NCBI RefSeq assembly: GCF_037658235.1
Contig: NZ_JBBJLN010000010.1
Location: forward strand, 1-64,000
DNA: 64,000 nt
Direction of reading: 5' to 3'
From: Yunchengibacter salinarum
GTDB taxonomy: Bacteria; Pseudomonadota; Alphaproteobacteria; Sphingomonadales; Kordiimonadaceae
Position 1 is the first letter of the stretch; every line of letters starts with the position of its first letter. Position numbers and translations under genes: made by a program. This document shows, one piece after another, positions 34,816 through 43,811 of this stretch. The notes beneath the pieces were generated by a model, which worked only from the letters and a program-made list of their open reading frames with translations, had not been told where the DNA came from and did not search any database.

Positions 34816-35688
34816 ATGAGCGCAGAGAGCCCCACAAGCCTGTTCGACCACGCGGCCCTGACCCGCCAGCGCCGCCTTGCCGCCCGGCGCGCGGCGGCGA
34901 GCGGCCCCGACCGGCCAACGCCCTTTTTCCTGATCGAGGAAGTGCGGGACCGCCTGCATGACCGACTGAAAGACATCAATCGCTCTTTCCAGCACTGGCT
35001 GGACATTGGCGGGCTGAGCCTGCCGGGGGACGGCGCAGCACAGGCCAGCCTGACCGTGGCCGGGCCGGACCCGCGCGCCAGCCTGCCGGAACACGCCGCA
35101 TGTCATCCCATGACCGGGGAGATTCTGCCGGTGGCGGAAAAGAGTTTCGATCTGGTCACCAGCACACTGGGCCTGCACTGGGTGAACGACCTGCCGGGGC
35201 TGATGATTCAGGCCCGGCGCGCGCTAAGGCCCGACGGCCTGTTCATGGTCTCGCTGTTTGGCGGCGACACCCTGCACGAATTGCGGCACGCCCTGCTGGC
35301 CGCCGAATCCGAAGTGACCGGCGGCGCCAACGCCCGCATCGCCCCCTTTGGCGATGTGCGGGATCTGGGCCATCTGCTGCAACGGGCCGGATTTGCCCTG
35401 CCCGTCAGCGATACGGATCGCTTCACCGTTACCTATACGGACGCGCTGTCGCTGATGCGGGATTTGAAAGCCATGGGGGAAGGCAATGCCCTGGCCGGGC
35501 GCCGCCCGCTGCGCCGGGACGTGCTGATGCGGGCCGCCGCCCGCTATCAGGAAACCCACGCACAGCCGGATGGCCGCATCCCCGCCACCTTCGAGGTGAT
35601 CACCCTGACCGGCTGGCACCCCCACGAAAGCCAGCAAAAGCCCCTGCGCCCCGGCAGCGGCACCGCCAGCCTGAAAGATGTGTTGTAA
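34816..35688 (+). CDS. Methyltransferase-fold protein, BioC/NDUFAF5-like
   Basis: A 290-residue protein with the arrangement of BioC and of the mitochondrial complex I assembly factor NDUFAF5: N-terminal LFDHAALTRQRRLAARRAA, a SAM-fold core, SFDLVTSTLGLHWVNDLPGLMIQARRALRPDGLFMVSLFG, then GGDTLHELRHALLAAESEVTGG and ITLTGWHPH. The usual glycine-rich motif I is poorly conserved here (LDIGGLSLPG), so SAM binding may be weak, as discussed for NDUFAF5 itself, a hydroxylase helper. The ATG at 34816 matches the family N-terminus; an ATG at 34756 is possible. Confidence 0.75.
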   Translation: MSAESPTSLFDHAALTRQRRLAARRAAASGPDRPTPFFLIEEVRDRLHDRLKDINRSFQHWLDIGGLSLPGDGAAQASLTVAGPDPRASLPEHAACHPMTGEILPVAEKSFDLVTSTLGLHWVNDLPGLMIQARRALRPDGLFMVSLFGGDTLHELRHALLAAESEVTGGANARIAPFGDVRDLGHLLQRAGFALPVSDTDRFTVTYTDALSLMRDLKAMGEGNALAGRRPLRRDVLMRAAARYQETHAQPDGRIPATFEVITLTGWHPHESQQKPLRPGSGTASLKDVL

Positions 35689-35720
35689 AAATGAAGAAAT
35701 AAGAAATTGAAAAATATCAA

Positions 35721-36500
35721 TTATTCAGTGAAAGAGTTTATAGTGTATTTTTTATTGTCTAATGCACAACGGTAAAGTTTTCTACCCGGAATAGAGTCCG
35801 TCATAGTGCTCCTTAAATCTGTAATTTGTTCCTCATTCATCTTAACTCCTACATATACTTCTTCGATGGAATTATCTGGTAACTTATAAAGATATAACTC
35901 TTTATTATTTTCTAAAGAACAAAAATCAAAGTTTCCACTATCATTTTGTCTTTTATCACTAGAAATTCCATTCAAGCACTTCACCACACGAACCTCCTCC
36001 TCATACGCCCAACACATCGGCTTCGTCAGAAAGAGATTCTGTAATTTTTCATAATGCTCTCTCGGAAATGCGTGGGTATCACCCAACCGCAATCCATGTT
36101 CGGGCGCCAGATTAGATACCATTCCCGGTCTAGAGTTCGAATAAATCACACTTCCAAAAGAAGCTGGTATAAAGTTTGTTTTTTCACACAAGAACCCTGC
36201 CTTCTTAATATTTATGCCAATAACAATTCCTTCATGGCTCTCTGCATAATGCGCCCACATCAAAGGATTGTTCGGCAATCTAGTAAGAGACAATATCCCA
36301 TATTTTTCCCTCATTACGTTACTTTTTATTTCACTCCGAATATTACCGAGAACTCGAGATACGTAATCTGATGAATCAGACCTTTCAAATATCGGAGCAT
36401 CAAACGGGTCATTAAAATAATCAGGCTGTGTGAACGATATTTTGTTCCCTTTTATAACCTTCAATCCATTACAAAAACTTAAATACTTATATAATATCAT
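35721..36500 (-). CDS. DUF2971 family protein, likely horizontally acquired
   Basis: A 259-residue protein starting MILYKYLSF. The segments LYKYLSFCNGLKVI, FTQPDYFNDPFDAPIF, ILSLTRLPNNPLMWAHYAESHEGIVIGI and the later YEEEVRVVK match DUF2971 (PF11185), a family of unknown function found patchily in bacteria and often on mobile or defence-rich DNA. The base composition is far more AT-rich than the neighbours, with codons such as ATA, AGA and TTA that this genome avoids, a clear sign of transfer. The ATG at 36500 has AAGGTGA upstream, giving a better start than the GTG at 36509. No partner gene is present. Confidence 0.78.
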   Translation of the reverse strand: MILYKYLSFCNGLKVIKGNKISFTQPDYFNDPFDAPIFERSDSSDYVSRVLGNIRSEIKSNVMREKYGILSLTRLPNNPLMWAHYAESHEGIVIGINIKKAGFLCEKTNFIPASFGSVIYSNSRPGMVSNLAPEHGLRLGDTHAFPREHYEKLQNLFLTKPMCWAYEEEVRVVKCLNGISSDKRQNDSGNFDFCSLENNKELYLYKLPDNSIEEVYVGVKMNEEQITDLRSTMTDSIPGRKLYRCALDNKKYTINSFTE

Positions 36501-36672
36501 TTCATTCACCTTTTGATATTTAAAAGATCATAAACAATTTAAAGCTATTTAAATTTTTATACATTATATTAAAGATAATAAATAAAGGCAACCATCGCCT
36601 CACCGCCCGACCCTCTTAATTCATATGCCATCCAAGCTTGATTCTAAATTTACAGCGCATCAGGCCCTATTC

Positions 36673-36688
36673 TGGCACGGGTCTTGAA
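36673..36688 (+). promoter_or_regulatory. Sigma-54-like promoter before the 78-residue protein gene
   Basis: TGGCACGGGTCTTGAA matches the sigma-54 consensus TGGCACG-N4-TTGCW except that the nearly invariant C of the -12 GC is A. The spacing of GG-N10-G is right. It lies 45 bases before the ATG at 36734. The missing C makes activity uncertain. Confidence 0.35.
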
Positions 36689-36733
36689 TGTCAATCCGGT
36701 GCATCACAGCAATGCCACGCGCCGGAGGTGACC

Positions 36734-36970
36734 ATGGCACAGGTGAACTTAGAACTTCAGATGAAATTCCTCAACGAGCTGGACGAGGCTCTGAGCGAGG
36801 CCCGCGCCCGCTACCGCGACGAATCGGCGGAAAAGCGCGCGGAACTGGACTATATGAAGCAGGAAGTGACGCGGGCCAAGCGCCTGGTTCATGACCGGCT
36901 GCATCGGGACGGCGCCAGCACCGCCCAATCGGATGAACTGCCCAGGCTCGGCGGACTGGCACTTGGCTGA
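36734..36970 (+). CDS. Small helical protein, function unknown
   Basis: A 78-residue acidic-basic helical protein (MAQVNLELQMKFLNELDEALSEARARYRDESAEKRAELDYMKQEV) that looks like one long amphipathic helix, possibly a coiled coil. It has a near-perfect ribosome binding site, GGAGGTG, six bases before the ATG, so it is very likely translated well. No signal peptide or known domain. A sigma-54-like sequence lies upstream. It stands between the AT-rich DUF2971 region and mutT. Confidence 0.72.
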   Translation: MAQVNLELQMKFLNELDEALSEARARYRDESAEKRAELDYMKQEVTRAKRLVHDRLHRDGASTAQSDELPRLGGLALG

Positions 36971-37084
36971 CCGGGGGCAGATTCTGCCCCCCCTTGCCTT
37001 GGCCTGGCAGGGTACGACCCGGTACGGGTGCCCCACCCCGAACAGGGCTTGCATCCTTTTCACGGGCGGCGTAAAGGGCTGGTC

Positions 37085-37540
37085 ATGACCCTTGACATGC
37101 CATCACCCTGCCCGCCGCCGCGGGTCGATCTGAGCGCGGACCTGCCCATCATCCATGTGGCGGCCATCGCCCTTGTGGACCCGGACGGCCGCGTGCTGAT
37201 GGCCCAGCGGCCTGAGGGCAAAGCCATGGCGGGGCTGTGGGAATTTCCCGGCGGCAAGGTGGAGCCGGGTGAGCTTTATGAAGCCGCGCTGATCCGCGAG
37301 TGCCGGGAAGAACTGGCCATCACCGTCGGCGCCGGATGCCTGACGCCTTTCACCTTTGCCTCTCACAGCTACCCGGATTTTCACCTGTTCATGCCGCTTT
37401 ATCTGTGCCGCAACTGGGCCGGCCCGGTACGGCCACAGGAAGGCCAGACGATCCAGTGGCTGCGGCCCAACGCCATGAAAAACCTGCCCATGCCGGAGGC
37501 CGACCGCCCGCTGGTGGCCATGCTCAGGGACTGGCTTTAG
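37085..37540 (+). CDS. mutT: NUDIX hydrolase MutT (8-oxo-dGTP diphosphatase)
   Basis: A 151-residue NUDIX enzyme expected to remove 8-oxo-dGTP from the nucleotide pool and so prevent A:T to C:G mutations. The NUDIX box is GKVEPGELYEAALIRECREE, with the expected G, E, RE and EE metal-binding positions, within FPGGKVEPGE. The N-terminal ALVDPDGRVLMAQRPEGKAMAGLWEFPGG and C-terminal PMPEADRPLV are as in MutT. It converges on argJ; in many alphaproteobacteria mutT, argJ and secA are neighbours. Confidence 0.9.
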   Translation: MTLDMPSPCPPPRVDLSADLPIIHVAAIALVDPDGRVLMAQRPEGKAMAGLWEFPGGKVEPGELYEAALIRECREELAITVGAGCLTPFTFASHSYPDFHLFMPLYLCRNWAGPVRPQEGQTIQWLRPNAMKNLPMPEADRPLVAMLRDWL

Positions 37541-37568
37541 GCATTCAGGGACCGGCTGATCTGGACGG

Positions 37569-38813
37569 TCAGCTTCGGTAATCGGCATTGATGTCGATAT
37601 AGCCGTGGGTCAGGTCCGTGGTCCAGACCGTGGCGCGGCCATCGCCCATGCCCAGATCCAGCGTGAAGCGCACATGGCGTTCCCGCATATGGGCCGCCGC
37701 CGCCGCCTCGTCATAGCGCAGATACATGGACCCCTTGTGCGCCACCAGATGGTCCCCGATGCGGATTTCCAGGCTGTCCCGATCCGCCCTTTCGCCGGAT
37801 TTGCCCACCGCCATCACCAGGCGGCCCCAGTTCGGGTCTTCCCCGGCCACGGCGGTTTTCACCAGCGGGCTGTTGCCCACGGCAAGGCCCACCCGGCGCG
37901 CCGCGGCATCGCTTTCCGCGCCATTGACTTGAATGGTAATGAACTTCTGGGCGCCTTCGCCGTCCCGCACCACCTGCCGGGCCAGGTCCACCATCACCGC
38001 CTCGAAAGCGGTGCGGAAATTGGCCAGCGCCGGATCGTCCGGGTCGCTGATCGGCGTGTCGCTGCCGTCCTGCCCGCTGGTGATGGCCAGCACCGTATCA
38101 TTGGTGGATGTGTCCCCGTCCACGGTGATGCTGTGAAAGCTGGGGTCCAGCGCGCGCACCAGCAGCGTTTGCAGACAGTCCCGCGTCAGATTGGCATTGG
38201 TAAACAGAAAGGCCAGCATGGTCGCCATGTCCGGGGCGATCATGCCCGACCCCTTGGCGATGCCGTTGATGGTCACCGGGCGGCCGCCAATATCCGTGAC
38301 GCGCACGGCCCCCTTGGCGAAGGTGTCCGTGGTGCGAATGGCGTTGGCGGCATCCTTGTAAAGTTTGGTGCTGAGCCCGGCCATCATCCGCCCCAGGCCC
38401 TTCTTGATCGGGCCGGTGGTCAGCCCTTCCCCGATCACGCCGGTGGAGGCCAGCAGCACCTCGTCATCGGCGCAGCCCAGCACAGAGGCGGCATATTCCG
38501 CCGTGCGCCGGGCCGCCTTCTGGCCGCGAATACCGGTAAAGGCGTTGGCGTTTCCCGCATTCACCACCAGCCCGCGCATCAGGCCGGCCCGGTTCTTCAG
38601 CGCGCGGCGGGACCAGTCCACCGGCGCGGCGGGCATGGAGGAGCGGGTAAAGACCCCGGCCACGCGGCTGCCCTCGGCGAACCGGGCCAGCATCAGGTCC
38701 AGCCGCCCCTTGTAGCGCAGCCCCGCCGCGATCGCGCCCAGTTCGATCCCCGGCACCGGCAACAAGGTCGGAAACTGGGCCGGTGCCAGCGGAGAGCGCT
38801 TCAAGTCTGCCAT
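37569..38813 (-). CDS. argJ: Bifunctional ornithine acetyltransferase/N-acetylglutamate synthase
   Basis: Recycles the acetyl group in arginine synthesis by moving it from N-acetylornithine to glutamate. The 414-residue precursor cleaves itself: the Ala197-Thr198 bond in KGSGMIAPDMATMLAFL makes Thr198 the new N-terminal nucleophile. The oxyanion-hole region STGVIGE and the segment VDGDTSTNDTVLA are present. The ATG at 38813 is chosen because GGAGGA precedes it; the frame is open 24 codons further upstream. It is divergent from secA across a 443-base region. Confidence 0.95.
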   Translation of the reverse strand: MADLKRSPLAPAQFPTLLPVPGIELGAIAAGLRYKGRLDLMLARFAEGSRVAGVFTRSSMPAAPVDWSRRALKNRAGLMRGLVVNAGNANAFTGIRGQKAARRTAEYAASVLGCADDEVLLASTGVIGEGLTTGPIKKGLGRMMAGLSTKLYKDAANAIRTTDTFAKGAVRVTDIGGRPVTINGIAKGSGMIAPDMATMLAFLFTNANLTRDCLQTLLVRALDPSFHSITVDGDTSTNDTVLAITSGQDGSDTPISDPDDPALANFRTAFEAVMVDLARQVVRDGEGAQKFITIQVNGAESDAAARRVGLAVGNSPLVKTAVAGEDPNWGRLVMAVGKSGERADRDSLEIRIGDHLVAHKGSMYLRYDEAAAAAHMRERHVRFTLDLGMGDGRATVWTTDLTHGYIDINADYRS

Positions 38814-39256
38814 CTTGGTCCTCCAATGTCCGGCCCCTGCCAGGGCGCGAACAGAACATTTTTTACCACATGACAGACAGATCAATCACGGCCATGACAT
38901 AATTGCAACATTCAGGCCCCGAACCACGGCCATGGCACAGCCGGGAATCGCCCAAGTCCTATTTGAACGCGAAAATTAACCAATCCAATGCGGCGCAGCC
39001 CGGCCATGGGGGCGAATCAACCGCCCGCCGGCCCGCCGGAATCGGGCGCTGTGCCGGGACAAATGGCACAAGGCGCCGCGGCCCAGCTTGACAGTCTTCC
39101 CGCCCGTCCTTATCTGTGCGAGCGTCCATAAGCCAAGGATTCCACGCCGCGCCAAGCCCGGGCCAAACTGCCAAGAACCGGCCCAAACGGGCGGCGGCCA
39201 TCTGCTGAAACGCCAAGGGCCCGCCACTGCCGGCCTCAAGGGAGCGCACGCCGCCC
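38814..39256. promoter_or_regulatory. Divergent argJ/secA control region
   Basis: 443 bases without a supported gene. It holds the argJ ribosome binding site at its left end, a candidate secA promoter at 39088-39116, and little else recognisable. Many alphaproteobacteria have a parvulin-type prolyl isomerase gene here; none is present. Confidence 0.5.
39088..39116 (+). promoter_or_regulatory. Candidate sigma-70 promoter of secA
   Basis: A perfect -35 TTGACA at 39088-39093, a 17-base spacer and a weaker -10 TATCTG at 39111-39116. It lies about 140 bases before the secA ATG. Confidence 0.45.
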
Positions 39257-42061
39257 ATGTTCGGACTGAAAACACTTTCGCGCAAACTGTTCGGCTCGGC
39301 CAATGACCGTGTTCTGGCCAGGCTCGCCCCCAGAGTGGACGCGATCAACGCCCAGGAAGACGCCATTCGCGCCCTGTCGGATGAGGCGCTCGCCGCCAAG
39401 ACGGCGGAATTCCGCCAACGGCTGGAAGACGGGGCCAAGCTGGATGACCTTATGGTGGAAGCCTTCGCCGTGGTGCGGGAAGCCGCATGGCGAACGCTGG
39501 GGCTGCGCCATTTCGATGTGCAATTGATCGGCGGCATGGTGCTGCACGATAATTCCATTGCCGAAATGAAAACCGGCGAGGGCAAGACGCTGGTGGCCAC
39601 ACTGGCGGCCTATCTCAATGCCCTGCCCGGCAAGGGTGTGCACATCGTCACGGTCAACGACTATCTGGCCGAGCGGGACTGCGAGTGGATGGGGCAGGTC
39701 TATCGCTTCCTCGGCCTGACCACGGGCGTGATCGTGCCGGGGCTGGATGATGAAACCCGGCGCGAAGCCTATGCCGCCGACATCACCTATGGCACCAACA
39801 ACGAATTCGGCTTCGATTATCTGCGCGACAACATGAAATACCATCCGGGCGAGATGGTGCAGCGCGCCTTCCACTATGCCATCGTGGACGAAGTGGACAG
39901 CATCCTGATCGACGAGGCCCGCACGCCGCTGATCATTTCCGGGCCGACGGAAGACAAGTCGGAGCTGTATCTGAGCGTGGACAAGGTGGTTCAGGAACTG
40001 GACGAAAGCGCCTATGAGAAGGACGAAAAGGCCAAGTCCGTCGCCCTGACCGAGGAAGGTCAGGAGCAGGTGGAAGAGATCCTGCGCCGCCATGACCTGC
40101 TGAAGGGGGAAAGCCTCTACGATTACGAGAACACCGCCGTGGTGCATCATGTGGATCAGGCGCTGAAGGCCCGCACCATGTTCGAGCGGGATACCGATTA
40201 CATCATCAAGAACGGCAAGGTCATCATCATTGATGAATTCACCGGCCGCATGATGGAAGGCCGCCGCTTTTCCGGCGGGCTGCACCAGGCGCTGGAAGCC
40301 AAGGAAGGCGTGGACATCCAGCCGGAAAACCAGACGCTGGCCTCCATCACCTTCCAGAATTATTTCCGCATGTATCCCAAACTGGCCGGGATGACCGGCA
40401 CCGCCGCCACCGAGGCGGAGGAGTTTGGGGATATTTACGGGCTGGGCGTGGTGCAGATTCCCACCAACAAGCCCATTGCGCGGCTGGACGAGCATGACGA
40501 GTTCTATCGCACGGCCAAGGAAAAGTACGACGCCCTGGTCAGCGACATCGCTGAAGCGCAGGAGCGCGGCCAGCCGGTGCTGGTGGGCACGGTTTCCATC
40601 GAAAAGTCGGAGCTTCTGTCCGCCTTTCTGAAGAAGAACAAGATCAAGCACCAGGTGCTGAATGCCCGCTATCACGAGCAGGAGGCGTATATCGTCTCCC
40701 AGGCAGGGCGGTTCGGCGCCGTAACGATTGCCACCAACATGGCGGGCCGGGGCACGGACATCCAGCTTGGCGGCAATCTGGATATGCGGCTGGCCCATGA
40801 GCTGGACGGCATCGAGGATGAAGCCAAAGCTTCGGAAATCCGCGAAAAATTCACCCGCGAACATGCCGAGGAGCAGGCCCGCGTCATCGAGGCGGGCGGG
40901 CTGTATGTGATCGGCACGGAACGCCATGAAAGCCGCCGCATCGACAATCAGTTGCGGGGCCGTTCGGGGCGTCAGGGCGATCCGGGGCGATCCAAGTTCT
41001 TCCTGTCGCTGGAAGACGACCTGATGCGGATTTTCGGCCCGGAACGGATGGACGGCATGTTGCGCCGCCTGGGGATCGAGGAAGGCGAGGCGATCATCCA
41101 CCCCTGGATCAACAAGGCGATCGAAAAAGCCCAGGGCAAGGTGGAAGCGCGCAACTATGATATCCGCAAGAATCTGGTCAAGTTCGACGATGTGATGAAC
41201 GACCAGCGGCGCGTGATCTATGAACAGCGCCGCGAGGTGATGGACGCGAAAGACGTGTCGGAAACCGTCGCCGCCATGCGCGATGAAACCGTGGCGGAGC
41301 TGGTGGAACGCCGCATCCCGCCCAAGTCCTATCCCGACAACTGGGAACTGGACGCCCTGCAGGAGGATTTCGAGCGCGTGCTGGGGCTGGACCTGCCCGT
41401 GAGCGACTGGGCATCGGAAGAAGGCGCGGACGAGCAGACCGTGATCAGCCGCGCGCAGGATGCGGCAAACCGCGCCGCCGCCTCCAAGGCCGCCAAATAC
41501 GGGCCGGAATTCTGGCGCAGCATCGAAAAGAGCCTGCTGCTTCAGGTGATCGATCAGGAATGGAAAGAGCACCTGTCCAATCTGGACCATCTGCGTCAGG
41601 GCGTGGGTCTGCGCGCCTATGCCCAGCGGGACCCGCTGAACGAATACAAGACGGAAGCCTTCTCCCTGTTCGAGAACATGCTGGCCCACACGCGGGAACA
41701 GATCACCGAAATCCTGTCCAGGGTGGAAGTGGCCCCCCAGGGTGAACCGGCCGGCATCCTGCCCGAAGGCCCGGCGGAAACCCACGAACTGCACGCCGAC
41801 CCGCACGCCACCACCGGCGCCCTTGGCGGGACGGACCCGAACGATCCGTCAAGCTGGGGCGACGTGCCGCGCAATGCACCCTGCCCCTGTGGATCGGGCG
41901 AGAAGTACAAGCACTGTCACGGCGACATGCGCGCGCTTGACGGGCCGGGCACCGCACCCGGCACACCAGCGCGCAACCCCTATGCCGATGTGGGACGGAA
42001 CGAAGCCTGCCCCTGTGGATCAGGCAAGAAATTCAAGCATTGCCATGGCCGGGTCGCCTGA
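39257..42061 (+). CDS. secA: Preprotein translocase ATPase SecA
   Basis: ATP-driven motor that pushes unfolded proteins through SecYEG. The 934-residue protein is full length, with Walker A in AEMKTGEGKTLVATL, Walker B VDEVDSILIDEARTPLIISG, the IRA/wing regions and DQEWKEHLSNLDHLRQGVGLRAYAQRDPLNEYK. The C-terminus carries two zinc-binding SEC-C motifs of the form CPCGSGxKxKHCHG, C876/C878/C887/H888 and C918/C920/C929/H930, separated by a Pro/Gly linker; most SecA proteins have one. This region binds SecB and phospholipid. No secB is in the window. Confidence 0.97.
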   Translation: MFGLKTLSRKLFGSANDRVLARLAPRVDAINAQEDAIRALSDEALAAKTAEFRQRLEDGAKLDDLMVEAFAVVREAAWRTLGLRHFDVQLIGGMVLHDNSIAEMKTGEGKTLVATLAAYLNALPGKGVHIVTVNDYLAERDCEWMGQVYRFLGLTTGVIVPGLDDETRREAYAADITYGTNNEFGFDYLRDNMKYHPGEMVQRAFHYAIVDEVDSILIDEARTPLIISGPTEDKSELYLSVDKVVQELDESAYEKDEKAKSVALTEEGQEQVEEILRRHDLLKGESLYDYENTAVVHHVDQALKARTMFERDTDYIIKNGKVIIIDEFTGRMMEGRRFSGGLHQALEAKEGVDIQPENQTLASITFQNYFRMYPKLAGMTGTAATEAEEFGDIYGLGVVQIPTNKPIARLDEHDEFYRTAKEKYDALVSDIAEAQERGQPVLVGTVSIEKSELLSAFLKKNKIKHQVLNARYHEQEAYIVSQAGRFGAVTIATNMAGRGTDIQLGGNLDMRLAHELDGIEDEAKASEIREKFTREHAEEQARVIEAGGLYVIGTERHESRRIDNQLRGRSGRQGDPGRSKFFLSLEDDLMRIFGPERMDGMLRRLGIEEGEAIIHPWINKAIEKAQGKVEARNYDIRKNLVKFDDVMNDQRRVIYEQRREVMDAKDVSETVAAMRDETVAELVERRIPPKSYPDNWELDALQEDFERVLGLDLPVSDWASEEGADEQTVISRAQDAANRAAASKAAKYGPEFWRSIEKSLLLQVIDQEWKEHLSNLDHLRQGVGLRAYAQRDPLNEYKTEAFSLFENMLAHTREQITEILSRVEVAPQGEPAGILPEGPAETHELHADPHATTGALGGTDPNDPSSWGDVPRNAPCPCGSGEKYKHCHGDMRALDGPGTAPGTPARNPYADVGRNEACPCGSGKKFKHCHGRVA

Positions 42062-42085
42062 CCTGTCACGGCTGGGAGATACACC

Positions 42086-42691
42086 ATGACTTTCTTTCCG
42101 AGCATTCCCGACAACGGGCATCTCGCCGATGTGTTCCGCACCTTCGACAAGGGGCTGGAGCCGCTGCTCGCCTTTCATGACGCGGTGTTGCGGGGGGAAA
42201 GCGACCTGACCATCGGCCAGCGGGAAATGATCGCGGCCTATGTTTCGGCGCTCAATGATTGCGCCTTCTGCTATAACAGCCACCGGGCCTATGCCGCTGC
42301 TTTCGGCATCGACCACACGGTGTTCGACCGGCTGGTGGATGACCTGGACAGCGCCCCCATAGACGAGGAATTGAAACCGCTTCTGTCCTATGTGCGCAAG
42401 CTTACCCGCCTGCCCTACAAGATGACCCAGGATGATGTGGACGCGGTGCTGAACGCGGGCTGGTCCGAATCCGCGCTGCATGATGCGATTCTGGTGACCA
42501 ATCTGTTCAACTTCATGAACCGGGTCATTTTCGCGCACGGCCTGCCCGACCACGAAGCCCTGTACAGGGAGCGGCTGGAAGGCCATCTTCAAAAATCGCT
42601 GGAAGATCGGCAAAAAGCCAACGAAACGGCGCTGGGCAGTGACAATTATCAATCCTTCGGCACGGCCCTGAAGGCCGAGAAAAAGGGCTAA
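42086..42691 (+). CDS. AhpD-like/carboxymuconolactone decarboxylase family protein
   Basis: A 201-residue all-helical protein of the peroxidase-related AhpD family. The active-site signature is ISALNDCAFCYNSHR-like (VSALNDCAFCYNSHRAYAAAFG), with the redox CxxC and the nearby His acting as a proton relay. Such proteins reduce peroxides, often with an electron partner that is not obvious here. The N-terminus has FRTFDKGLEPLLAFHDAVLRG typical of peroxidase-related enzymes. The gene starts 24 bases after secA, so it may be read with it. Confidence 0.85.
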   Translation: MTFFPSIPDNGHLADVFRTFDKGLEPLLAFHDAVLRGESDLTIGQREMIAAYVSALNDCAFCYNSHRAYAAAFGIDHTVFDRLVDDLDSAPIDEELKPLLSYVRKLTRLPYKMTQDDVDAVLNAGWSESALHDAILVTNLFNFMNRVIFAHGLPDHEALYRERLEGHLQKSLEDRQKANETALGSDNYQSFGTALKAEKKG

Positions 42692-42828
42692 CCGGGCGAC
42701 CTCTTTGGGGCCCGGCCCCGACGCTGGCGGATAAACGCCGCCTGAACGCGCCCCTAAGGCCCGGCTCAGGCGGATCGGTCCATCCTTTGTGAACCGGCCA
42801 TCGCGGCACCACAAGGGAGAGGCCCGCC

Positions 42829-43668
42829 ATGCCCCGTTTCCGTTTTCATTTCACAGCCAACCCGGCCCCCGTTCCTGTAATCGCCACCGGCGGGCTTCGC
42901 GCCCGACCGGGAATCGCGCTGTTGCTGCTTCTGGCGGCGTGGTCTGTGGCCCCCGCAAGCCGGGCGGCACCGCCGGATCATGCCCCGGCCCATGGCTATC
43001 GCGGCGATACGCCAGCCCGTCCCGCCCACAAGGCAGGCCACCACGCCGAAACACCCGCCTTTCGCGCGGCATATCCCTTCGTTATCCGCCCCATTGGCCG
43101 CTTCGCCGCCGCCCTGCACCACGGTCTGCGCCAACGCCTGCCCGCTTATGTGCGGTTTGGCGGATACCATGACAGGGCGGATCTGGTGCTGCGCGCCCGC
43201 CTTGTGGATTCGAATGTGGCGGTTCGGGTCGTGGACCGGGACTATAAGTACAAAAAGGTCAAGGGCCGCCATGCCAGCCGAACCTGCCCGAAAGGGGCGC
43301 CCATCGCCTTTCTGCGCGTGAAAAAGGAAGCCCGCGCCCACGCCACTTACGCGGTTCGGCTCTTCACGCCGGGGCATGGCTTTTCCACCCGTCATGTGAG
43401 CGGCCATGCCCGCGAGCGCTGGAAGGAAGCCGCCCGTGTGGATCTGCCGGCAGGCTGTGCAGGCCACGGCGATCATGTGCCGAACAAGCGCCTGAATACG
43501 CTCGCGCACCGGGGGGACAGGCCGGACCTGCCACCCCATCGCCAAAAAGGGCTGACCCATGCCGCCCGCGAGGACGCCATGGAGCAACTGGTGCACATGA
43601 TCCATGCCCGGATGCGCCATCACTATCAGGCGCTGGCCCAGACACATGATCCATATGGCGCCTATTGA
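42829..43668 (+). CDS. Exported His/Arg-rich protein, function unknown
   Basis: A 279-residue protein with a long signal peptide (hydrophobic GIALLLLLAAWSVAPASRA, about 28-46). The mature part is basic and rich in His (about one in ten residues), with clusters such as HKAGHHAE and HMIHARMRHHYQ, and a pair of cysteines (TCPKG, GCAGH). The His clusters could bind metal ions, but there is no recognised motif. GGGAGA precedes the ATG and a terminator follows the stop, which together support the plus strand over a long open frame on the opposite strand. No family recognised. Confidence 0.6.
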   Translation: MPRFRFHFTANPAPVPVIATGGLRARPGIALLLLLAAWSVAPASRAAPPDHAPAHGYRGDTPARPAHKAGHHAETPAFRAAYPFVIRPIGRFAAALHHGLRQRLPAYVRFGGYHDRADLVLRARLVDSNVAVRVVDRDYKYKKVKGRHASRTCPKGAPIAFLRVKKEARAHATYAVRLFTPGHGFSTRHVSGHARERWKEAARVDLPAGCAGHGDHVPNKRLNTLAHRGDRPDLPPHRQKGLTHAAREDAMEQLVHMIHARMRHHYQALAQTHDPYGAY

Positions 43669-43672
43669 GTCC

Positions 43673-43709
43673 GGCCCCGTACTGCCAACGGGGCTGGCGG
43701 GGCCTTTTT
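43673..43709 (+). terminator. Terminator after the His-rich exported protein gene
   Basis: GGCCCCG (43673-43679) pairs with CGGGGCC (43698-43704) and is followed by TTTTT; an inner stem GCCCCGT/ACGGGGC can also form. Confidence 0.65.
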
Positions 43710-43811
43710 CGTGCCTTTTTTATGCCCCGCTTTTCCCCAATCCGGCCACGGAGTGGCCCCAAAGGCATTTCAACCTGATTCCTGACCGGATATCCGCGAA
43801 AGGAACACGCC

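Noticed and set aside
39236..41806. Long open frame on the minus strand opposite secA
   Set aside because: Shadow of secA; no domain, and SecA motifs are all on the plus strand.
42766..43647. 293-codon minus-strand frame opposite the His-rich exported protein gene
   Set aside because: It lacks a ribosome binding site and signal peptide, while the plus-strand gene has both and a downstream terminator.
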